In this document: one piece after another, positions 46,164 through 64,000 of the stretch | Layout: each line of letters begins with the position of its first letter | Numbering within the stretch: the first letter of the stretch is position 1 | Assembly: GCA_964019415.1 (NCBI GenBank) | Contig: OZ025885.1 | Span: forward strand, 5,661,444-5,725,443 | Source of the DNA: Ianthella basta | Taxonomy: Eukaryota > Porifera > Demospongiae > Verongiida > Ianthellidae | Direction of reading: 5' to 3' | DNA: 64,000 nucleotides | Notes under the pieces: generated by a model | Told to the model about the DNA's origin: nothing | The model's database searches: none | What the model saw: only the letters and a program-made list of their open reading frames with translations | Program-made: the position numbers and the translations under genes

Positions 46164-49100
46164 TCAGAAAGAGGACCCCATCGGGTCCTCTTCAACAAGA
46201 GGATGTGGAGTGATTTGCCCTACAAAGTTGAAAGGGATGGGCAAAGGGGATCAGTACAAACATCATATAAATGTTTACAGAACAGACAACACATGCATGC
46301 AGTGCAGCTGGTTGAGCTATTCCTCCAGCTAGAAAAGTAATATAAAAGCAGGACTGTAGTATGCTAACACAACCAAAATGCATTGTAGTGTGACCCGCAG
46401 TAAACTGTGCAAACTAGGGGGCTGGCTATACCAATACAACACAACACTATACACACATACACATACCCACACACAAATGCTAATACAGTACGTGCCTACA
46501 CATAATATGTATGCATAAAGATGCAACACATTGACACACTGATGGCTGCAGCACAACATGAGGAAGTGGTACCGACACATGAACAACACATATGCACACA
46601 CACACACCTGTCTCTAGCATCAACAGCATGTCCTTCCCTACAGAAGTCATCTTTGAATTGCCTTCCACCGCTATGATCACGCCACAGGCTTTCATCAATG
46701 CCTCCTCTGTGCATGTTCTCTTTAAGGATAGGTGCAGGATCTCATTTCGTAGTTTTGGACAGGAAGTCTTGGAGATCGACTCGTGATCACCTGGAGGTAG
46801 AATACCATCAGCTAGAAACTTGGAGGAAACAGTGAGCGCATTCATTTCTGCAATGAACCGTTCCCGAAATCTGTCAAGAACTTGTCCAGCTACATAGAAG
46901 GGGAGAATTGCAATTATACGTGCTATTTCAGAAACACAAGTAAGACAACCCATGCAAAGATTTGTTGCACCACATCAAATTTGGACATGCACTCACAAGC
47001 AATACTAGGAGGCATATTATTGCAACAACCTCACAACACACAAAGCAGTGCATGATGAGGGCGTGTGATCTTGATCAATAATGCAATAAAGGCTCTTTGC
47101 TACATTTTTGACCAGTCTGAATTGATCTTGAGCAAATATGTATGTAGCAGAATCAATCACAACTGACTGCACTGCTGCAGGACATTTTGGCCTTTCGGCT
47201 GCACATACTGCGAGGCCAAAACAACCTGCAATAATTTGTTGCAATTAGTAGACTAAGGATTATACTACATATTTACTCAAGAGACAGCTATATATTCATG
47301 CAAGATGTACATATTTGTAATATATAAATCCCTGCACAAACGGACAAAAAATTTACTTCTCAGTTATAATAGCCAACAAAATAGTACTTGGACAGACAAA
47401 GTGTACATCTGCCCAATTTGCCAGCAATAAATGGTGCTAGCAGATGCAACTGGAAGAAATATAAATTAAATCTAACCTGTTTTCAGAAACACATGTGCAG
47501 CGGCCTTCCTTGGCTCTGCCCCTTTCGAAATGGGGTTGGTGTGCTGCTCCCTTTCGACAGCCTGTAGGAATAGTGATCAGAGACACTTACATGAGTAGAT
47601 AATTAATGGTTTTGGTTACTCCATTCAACAATCACTCACATAATGGGAAATGTTCTGGAATGGAACTTGCTCCAATGCACTAAGTGGTTCCACTGCCTCA
47701 AGCTCCGGGCAGAAAACAGACTTAGGATCATGGTTGTCCACCTTCAGCTTAGCGAAGTGTCGTACTTGACGAGTGTCACCTGGCTGAGGAGGGCACATGT
47801 CACATGTTGTCCCAAGGACCAAAAATGGTCTGTCGTTGCATATACTGCAGATCCCACTTTGGGGGTCCTTGGCAGCCCTGCTGTGAAAGAGGAAGCAGTA
47901 CGACTCGGCAGCGGCTGCTATGATGGCATTGCGGTACTCTTGACATTGGCCTTGTTCTAATTTTCCATTGACATCAATCTTCACACTGATATACGTTGCC
48001 TGATCCATCAAATTTACAATGCCCAGAGCTATAGCAAACTTCATATGCCTACGAGAGATGAAACAGGTGCATATGTCCCAGCCTGATGCTGACTGCAAGC
48101 GTGCAATCATTCCTGTGAATACCCCACAAGGAATGAAATGTTTGTCCTCAAAGGTGATGGCAAAGCACAGGAACTGCTGCTGTGGCCGGATGCCTCTTGA
48201 TGGGGTTACATTATCTGGCAGGTTGGTCAGCACTGATGGGACAAAGAGAATCCTGCCTTCCTTGCATGACTCAATCTCAGCTCCAATGAATAGCTGGATG
48301 AGGAGGTCCATGAACTTGTCATGATCAATACGTACACCAAGTTCTTGAAGTGCTTCCATACTTAATTTGCCTTCACCCTTCAGCTTCATCTTGCCAACTC
48401 CTTCAACATCTTTTTCAAACTGCACTTGATACAGTTTAGAAATGTTCTCAAAGAGAAACAAAGGATTGGTAAAGACCAGGCAGTCACTGTCTTCAGAGTG
48501 CACAACATCAGCCCCACAAAGGTGAACAAGGAGACCAAGAGCATGGAAGTAGGCAACCATGGCATGAAAGTCTCCAATATTGGTAACAAAATTATCTGTT
48601 TTACAACGCTGATACAGTGCACTGTACAAGTACAGTGGCTCCTCATCACCTTGGTACTCCTCCAACAGCTGACGAAGATACCACCTCACAGGGACTTCTA
48701 CCTTCACAGCACCTTTCTGTGCTTCCTTTTTTATTCTCTTCTTTAGGTGCTCAGATGTACAGGTCTTACTGCATGACTGACGGGTATCATCAATATCAAG
48801 ATTGCTGACAGGAAAGAACATGCCATAACTCTTCCTGTTCTTCACTATCATCCCTTCCAGACCACGTGCTTCTGACTGTAGGGCTTTACGCAGCGTTTCA
48901 TTAACGACATTTAACTTTGCGTCTGCATCTTCTTCAACCAGTTTATCAAGATGAGTGCCCACCAACACAACACAGGGCTTAGAGCACTTGTCTGAACAAA
49001 CTTCTGGCGGAAATTGAACCATCTTGTCGGCAAGTGAATGCACTGTAATCACAGAACGTGTCATCATCTCGGCAACAGAGATGGCAGATTTTGCTGAATA

Positions 49101-49993
49101 TTTCTTCTCCCCTCCTGGCAAGCACAGCTCATCCATAGGGCACTTCATCAACTCTTCTGTGACATTGAATACATGTAGATAGATGGCTGGTATGTTCACA
49201 AAGAGTGGGAGGATATCGTGATATGCCAGCTGTCCCCCACAATCTAGGAACTGCAGAAGTTTCGCATTAGCCAAGGGGACTTTAGCTAGGTCAGGCTTCT
49301 GCAATTCTTTGGCCATACGGCGGATCGCATCTGCAACTAAACTAGGGCTTCTCTCAACAGGCACATCATGTGATGGTTGACCATGCACAACTTCTTCTTC
49401 TTCTTCTTCGTCTTCTTCCTCCTCTTCTTCTTCTTCTTCCTCTCCTTCTCCTTTTCCTCCTCCTTCTTCTTCTTCTTCTTCCTCTTCCTCTTCTTCTTCT
49501 TCATCTTCATCTTTCTTGCCAATTTGGTGTGCTTTAGATGCACCAGCCATTTTCTGTTGTAGGTGGTGGAGAAGACTGAGAATTCCACTGCTGTTGTCTA
49601 CCGATACCCACTTATTCTGATCTACCATGACCATGTGAGACTGGAATCTACTTTTCGCAGCCACATTCTTAGCCACATCATCATCTGAGCCATCTGACGA
49701 TGTTTCATCTTCCAAATCTAGTGATGCTTTCCCATCCATTTCTGAAGAGTGTTCATCACTTGAGACCGCTCCAACCTCATCCAATGGATTCATGCTGACT
49801 GTTTCTGCCGTCTTCATCACAGGAGTGCTACTGCTGATCTCAGGTAGTGGCAGCCCAAGGAAGCGGCGACGCAGACAAGTCTTACCAACTCGAGGGGGGC
49901 CAATGGTCATGGCTTTAGCAATGCTTAAGGTGATGGTGGGTTTGTCTCTAATGGCTTTCTGGTACAATGCAGAGCAATCTTCCTCAGTGAAAC
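46164..49993 (-). CDS. Roco-type GTPase with acidic insert and C-terminal death-fold domain (5' end missing)
   Basis: Exons: 47640-49993, 47477-47561, about 47040-47225, 46608-46889, 46164-46219. The third-to-fourth junction is uncertain. The large exon begins at an acceptor in phase 1, so at least one 5' exon is missing. It holds a P-loop GPPRVGKT (about 49901-49878), then a run of about 42 residues that is almost all Glu. Next come a G3-like DCGGQ and a G4-like VGTHLDK, and then a COR-like region (WYLRQLLEEY onward). Exon 4 encodes a helical domain (FRERFIAEMN...AVEGNSKMTSVGKDM) like the CARD/death folds of sponge and cnidarian signalling proteins. The protein ends GQITPHPLVEEDPMGSSF. Known role of the family: GTP-regulated signalling scaffolds. 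The partner is unknown, and no kinase domain is seen. Confidence 0.75.
49390..49508. repeat. GAA/TTC trinucleotide repeat within coding sequence
   Basis: TTC/CTC triplets on the plus strand encode the Glu run of the Roco protein between its P-loop and G3 motifs. The length is a multiple of three, so the frame is open. Confidence 0.85.
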
Positions 49994-50571
49994 CTGTACA
50001 CAATAGACACAAAGCCACATATATACATTGATTGCATATGGAGTATAGTACATACCGTGAGCATGAATATGGAAGATGAATACATACATATGAGGAAGTA
50101 TAAAATGTAACTTGCGTGACTGTGGTAACAACTATGACAACAGTGGGATGGTTATGTGGGGTGGTGTAACATGTAGATTCTTACATGCCCACATGTGCGT
50201 GAAACAATAAATTGTTACTATTTTGTTTCATTCTGTCAGTTTATGAAGGAAGAATAAACCACTTTACAGTCAGTCCATTTTGTTTGCTTTGTTCTATATT
50301 TTTGATGGGAACAGTTGTGGAAAAATGATTCAAGGGGCTAAACAGAGCAATTAGGCACAGTCTGAAGGGGACCAGTGCACATTTGTAGGGTTTGGCATGT
50401 GACAGAGGCATACAGTAGCAGCTTGACTGTTAGAGACTGTGTCTCCTACCTGCACCTGGCAACTTGCCGGGCGTAAATCATCTTAATCATTCTATACAGT
50501 GTCAAAGGTTTCAATCATTTTAGTTGCACACATAACCTTTCTAAACCTGTTTGTCCATACACAGTATACCA
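49994..50571. other. Roco 5' flank, no first exon found
   Basis: No exon able to supply a start codon in phase 1 was recognised before the CA repeat and PABP P4. The true first exon may have been lost in the rearrangement. Confidence 0.45.
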
Positions 50572-50575
50572 CACA

Positions 50576-50653
<78 letters not shown>

Positions 50654-50721
50654 ACACACACACACACACCACACACACACACACACACCACACACACACA
50701 CACACCACACACACACACACA

Positions 50722-50769
<48 letters not shown>

Positions 50770-50787
50770 ACACACATACACACACCA
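50572..50787. repeat. CA microsatellite with CCA-spaced blocks
   Basis: About 215 bases of CA, the longest dinucleotide tract here. In the middle, CCA interruptions recur at intervals of about 14-24 bases, giving a block structure. Confidence 0.9.
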
Positions 50788-51224
50788 GGCACCGTCAAGG
50801 TAGCAGTTTAGCATTTGCAATAACTACAAACACATGCATGGACGTGGCATTGCAGCAAAGCCCCAACCTATTCAATATGCATGCAAACCTATAGTTTGTT
50901 GTTGCAGTGCATTTTTCTCAAGACCAGCTGTGCTGGTCATGGCAGCGGAGGCGAGCTGACTGGCGTTGCTCTCCTTCTGTTTGTGAGCTTCAAGGACAGC
51001 AATGGCCTCTTGTACCTTCTCACGCAAGGCATCTTGAGACTCGAGTAGGTGGAGGATGTCTGGGTTGTCCATCTCCAGGAGTATCCCGGTGATCTTTCCA
51101 GCAAGCTCCATATCGCGGAGTTGAGGGTCGATGGTCATGACACTCATATAAAGGCGTTCACCGAGGAGTTGCTTCTGCTCCTGTGGCCACATGGCAGTGA
51201 GGTCAGAGAGGGAAACCCCTGGCA

Positions 51225-56265
<5,041 letters not shown>

Positions 56266-56920
56266 ACAACTGAAGAATTGATTGGTTCACACTGCTCCAT
56301 CCGCTCAGGGGCACTGTTTGATTGAACATCTCCCTCCTCTTCCTCCATGTGTCTCTGTGGTACACTATTGCTATTTCTAAGAAACATTTCAGTTACTCCT
56401 CCTTCATCCTCCAAATGATTTTGCAACTCAAAGTCAATACTCATGATCTGCATGTGCTTCAGTCTCTCCATGTTTGAACTCATCCTCCAGGACACTTTGT
56501 GGCACACTACTGCTGCTATGATATTGTAGAGGCTCATAGTTGCGTTGATAATACAATGATACGAGATTCTTGAGCAAGACACAACTGATAATGATTAATC
56601 AATCAAATGCAGGACTTTTCGACCCGAAGGTCTTTGTCAACTGCGTACAGGACTCCTGTACACAGTTGACAAAGACCCCTTCAGGTCAAAACGTACTGCA
56701 TTTGATTGATTTATCATTATCAGTTGTGCCTTGCTCAAGAATCTCGTATCATTGTATACTGCTGCTACTTTGGAAGTTTGTTTAAGCTTCTCCTTGCTTC
56801 ATCCTCCAATATAATTTGTGGTACACCATATGCATCTTGACCAGGGAGGTTTGGTAGAGGAATGACAGCGGTAGTCAGGATTGACTCAATGACAAGTAAC
56901 CGAAGCTTCTTCTTGTGGAT
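56266..56920 (-). pseudogene. Relic of the receptor gene's acidic-tail exon
   Basis: Aligned with the last receptor exon (10841-11294): ELQNHLEDEGG, EMFLRNSNSVPQRHMEEEEGDVQSN and CEPINSS are all recognisable. It has diverged more than the two duplicates have from each other, it lacks neighbouring exons, and a hairpin element interrupts it. It is a remnant of an older receptor gene copy left of P5. Confidence 0.8.
56518..56757. mobile_element. Long hairpin insertion with 9-base target duplication, possibly Penelope-like
   Basis: actgctgct flanks the insert at 56509-56517 and 56758-56766. 56551-56757 is a near-perfect inverted repeat (arms of about 95 bases). A one-sided extension of 33 bases lies at 56518-56550. 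Each arm carries an agacc...ggtc motif followed by gaaaa or aaaac. The layout matches the element at 26611-26811. Confidence 0.65.
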
Positions 56921-57126
56921 TATGTGAAACTACAGTTGTATACCAATGCTTGCATTTATATTGAATGTGTGTGCTATATACATATAGTGGTGCAAGGAAG
57001 GGACCGCCAGCAGTAGTTGTAGAGTGCATGCAGTTGCAAGTTTAAGCACCACAAGTGCAATTAGCATTTGTGCTAGTTGAGGGAAGGAGTACCAGCGCAA
57101 GATGCTGAAGGTCATATATTATATTA

Positions 57127-57163
57127 TAAGCAGGGAAGCTTGCCAAAGGCAAGCTTCCCTGCT
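57127..57163. repeat. Perfect palindrome
   Basis: agcagggaagcttgcc, a 3-base loop, then ggcaagcttccctgct: 16-base perfect arms. The surrounding 56921-57752 has no recognised gene. A 13-base T run lies near 57620. Confidence 0.7.
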
Positions 57164-57752
57164 CCGGCGCAATGACGACGGCACGCCGGCGCCTGTCTGC
57201 CGACGCTAGCATGTTGTATGACAGTGCGTTGATGTCAGCTGGGCAGTGTGCTGGTATCTGCAATGTCATGTTTGCATGGCATGTGAGTATGCAGGGGGGA
57301 GCATTAAGCAGAATGTACCATTATATAGCATGGAGTGCCAGCAAGTGGAGCACATGCCAGTGCACATATGCATAGTAAGGGACAATGCTATGCCTGCAAT
57401 TAAGCGTATGTAATATCATGTTAAACATACTGGCAAAAGGCAGCATGTGCATGGTGGTGATTCATGTATGTACTGAGGATGAGGCTGTGCAGTGATATGG
57501 TGTATAGCTATGTAGATTGTCTGTCTGAAAGAGAATGTGTAATTCCTTAAATTAGTCACATTGACATGCACTGACGCTAACAGAAAGTGACGTCACATTC
57601 TTGTGGCGGAATTAATTTTTTTTTTTTTTGTGATTCCAAAGAATTCATTATACATAGGGCACACATGCGCACTGCCCTGAAAAATAATATAAGAATGATA
57701 ATGGAAATAGAAGTTCTAGATATCTGTCATTCTCTAAAGTTCATTGTTTAAA

Positions 57753-58707
57753 TTAGATGGAGGGGACACGCCCCTCACTGGCAATCACATTGATTGGGGT
57801 CCTGATTGCATGACCCTTGGATGATCTGGAACCCCTAATACATCTGATCTGGGACTTTAGCAAGGAGAAGCTGATCATGCACCTGATAGTGTTCATCGTT
57901 TGGGCGTATGGTTGATCTCTTTTCGTTGCCAGCAATGATACCAGTCTCTTGTACTCTTGTACCTGTCGCTGCGAAAACAAGAGGAGTAAATGAACCGTGT
58001 TCAACTTCCCGGATGCGCTGTTCATAGCTTCTTCTCTTTTCTTTCTCATGGCGTTGGTAGGTGGCATCGAGGCTCTGGGAGCAGTTCCGGGATGCGAATG
58101 GGTTAAAAACCCTTACATCGAAAAATGCATCTTGGGACCCGACCCAGAATCCCTCTACCCTGATGTCGACTCTAGCTCCATCTTGACAGTTGGCAGAACG
58201 ACCATTCAACATTTCCCCTGACAGGGGTTGCAATTCCGGCTCAGTGCCCACATTGTGACATACTTCAGTCATGAGATCTGCAGTGAGGTCTCTTAGATCG
58301 TTGTGTCGCACTGTTGGCAGTCCTCCAGTGGGACAGGTGAATGCGTGCTCGACTGTGAGACTCTTGCCACACACACATGTCTTTGGCAGATTGGGCAGTT
58401 GCCACCCGTACCTCAGGGCAACAGCATCCCAGAAGGCTCCCTTATGCAGAAAAAAACCAAACTCATCAATGGGCAGAACACTAAGCCAGCTGGAGGCACC
58501 TGTTTCTTTTGCAAGATCCATTGCCAGCTTCATGTTGCCTGAGGCATGGTCTTGGATTGCTTCTGTCCTCTCTTGTATGTGCTTCTTTTTCTTGTTCTTG
58601 ATGTCGTTTCTAATTTTTGTCATTTCATTTGCACATTCGTCCATTGCCTCTCTCCTCTGCTCAGAGACAGCTCGCACCAGTGGTTCTGTTGCTGTAACTG
58701 AGTTCAC
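57753..58707 (-). mobile_element. 3' end of a non-LTR retrotransposon: zinc knuckle plus restriction-like endonuclease region (broken)
   Basis: The minus-strand frame has C-x-C-x7-H-x4-C (CVCGKSLTVEHAFTC) followed by RHNDLRD. This resembles the C-terminal CCHC-and-RHN arrangement of R2/NeSL-type elements. DGARVDI...FFDVRVFNP follows and fits a PD-(D/E)xK-type endonuclease, and then EHGSFTPLVF. The end reads SLLATKRDQPYAQTMN...RCIRGSRSS in another frame, so the copy is broken. The reverse transcriptase domain is missing (5' truncation). The family assignment is from motif layout only. Confidence 0.6.
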
Positions 58708-58739
58708 ATAAAATACCGTACGTTGTCAAGGGCTGCAAG

Positions 58740-59060
58740 AGTGGTCAAAAATGGCGTCTCGGTCCGCCGAAAAAAGGAAGCGCGCTCTTCGGCTGCGGGG
58801 CAGCTAGGTGACCGACACCCCTCTAAGCTAGCCCCCCCCCCCCCCCCCCCCCCCCCACTCCCTTAAGTAGCACGGCGCGCATTAAGTCCTCCAATGACCG
58901 GTAGTGGAAGGGCCGGTCGATAATTGTAAAAATGGCGGGTCGGCCCGCGGAGTACGAACGAAGGACATCTCGCTTTTCGGCCGCAAGGCAGCTAGGCGAA
59001 CGGCACCCCGCTAAAAACCTTCTGCCCGAGTCCTTCAACTGGCACGGAGCGTCTGGAGCC
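58740..59060. repeat. GC-rich diverged doublet with a C run
   Basis: Two related segments (about 58745-58830 and 58930-59015) share aaaatggcg...tcgg...cggc...ggcagctagg. They flank a run of about 25 C at 58832-58856. Composition is much more GC- and CpG-rich than the neighbours. It may be the 5' region of an element or an unstable CpG island. No gene was recognised. Confidence 0.5.
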
Positions 59061-59270
59061 GATTCCCTGTAAGGCACAGATTTTATGAGGTAATAAACAA
59101 ACATAAAAATCCGAGATTCGGTGAATTATAGTAAGATAATGTACAAATGTTAATAAAAGGTCATGTGCACCAACGTAAATGGACAAATGCTGCAAATTGT
59201 ACGCAATATGCATGCAACAAGAACTACGCTGAGTCAAAGAGCTATTGTTCGCTCTTGCAGTCTGGCATGC

Positions 59271-63523
<4,253 letters not shown>

Positions 63524-64000
63524 CTTAGTGTATTTCTGCTCTTTAGTTGACAACTCTTGGCTTCCTTCTGAGGCAATGGGGCAACTGAGTCCTCCTCCAG
63601 AGGCACCTAATTTGGTATTGCGGTAGTCACATGCAACTTGCCGGTGGTTCAAAACAAAGATGGCCACTCCACGGACAACCTTATGAATAGAAACACAAAG
63701 AGGAGTTGAAGAGGAAGAGGAATCTTATTCAACCTGAGAATACCTTTAGCAATCTTTATATACAACAAGTCTCCGAAAGTCTCCTCCGTAGAGGAGTCGT
63801 CCGAATAAGCCACTACGCGGCTAAGGTGAGGTAGCTAGTCTTCAGTAGTATAGAGACGCACTAGTAGCTATCCTGTAATGTTATCCAGAACAAAATTCGT
63901 CAGCAAATTGAACGGCACGCTGGCCGGCTGCCCCATTTTGCGGAAGTGGGTTGGGTATCAACCCCTAATCCCACGAAGGTCCGCTTGGACACACCCTCAA
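63524..64000. other. P5 5' flank
   Basis: 63524-63690 is shared with the P1 and P2 flanks and is a likely 5' UTR. 63700-64000 has CpG-rich segments that could be the promoter. No TATA box is obvious. Confidence 0.5.

Noticed and set aside
49377-49562. Plus-strand Phe-rich frame opposite the Roco Glu run
   Set aside because: Antisense of the GAA repeat. The minus-strand frame continues for about 790 codons with GTPase motifs.
63524-63667. In-frame N-terminal extension of P5 by about 48 residues
   Set aside because: The upstream codon is GTG, not ATG, and the family starts at MN...ASLYVGDL. P1 has the same open stretch without any ATG, so it is best seen as 5' UTR.

Overview
This is intron-rich animal nuclear DNA. 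All recognisable genes lie on the minus strand. The gene families (a beta-helix/multi-pass membrane protein, a Roco-type GTPase with a death-fold tail, and animal-type cytoplasmic poly(A)-binding proteins), together with short introns and abundant dinucleotide repeats, suggest an early-branching metazoan, most likely a sponge. That placement is inference; no rRNA or mitochondrial marker is present.

Layout, left to right. (1) 0.7-17.5 kb is a head-to-tail duplication of about 8.2-8.6 kb. It carries the 3' half of a large receptor-like gene twice. The right copy joins a complete 19-exon model (10,841-23,970, 1,341 aa). The left copy (2,646-8,874) has the same 12 C-terminal exons, all splice-competent and in frame, but no 5' half. 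(2) 24.5-34.0 kb holds two intact poly(A)-binding protein (PABP) genes, called P1 and P2 here, and a PABP fragment (P3). (3) 34.7-35.3 kb is a broken copy of the Roco gene's 3' end. A pogo-like transposon relic and then a nine-unit array (36.0-45.7 kb) of about 1-1.3 kb rearranged, decayed PABP pieces in a higher-order X-Y-Z pattern follow it. (4) 46.2-50.0 kb is the Roco gene, without its first exon(s). (5) 50.9-55.7 kb is PABP P4, frameshifted before its MLLE domain. (6) 56.3-58.7 kb holds a relic of the receptor's tail exon and a non-LTR retrotransposon 3' end. (7) 59.3-63.5 kb is PABP P5, intact.

Relics of the receptor gene sit just 3' of P2 (signal-peptide exon) and between P4 and P5 (tail exon). 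This suggests that the receptor gene plus PABP was once a repeated unit, and that the window is a segmental-duplication hotspot with copies at every stage from intact to rubble. The PABPs should bind poly(A) tails and translation factors. The receptor-like protein and the Roco/death-fold protein look like surface-sensing and intracellular signalling molecules of unknown partners. Nothing in the sequence shows that these three families work together.

Exon models were built by hand from splice signals plus reading-phase continuity. For the receptor gene, P1, P2 and P5 every junction closes in phase to a stop codon, which is strong internal support.
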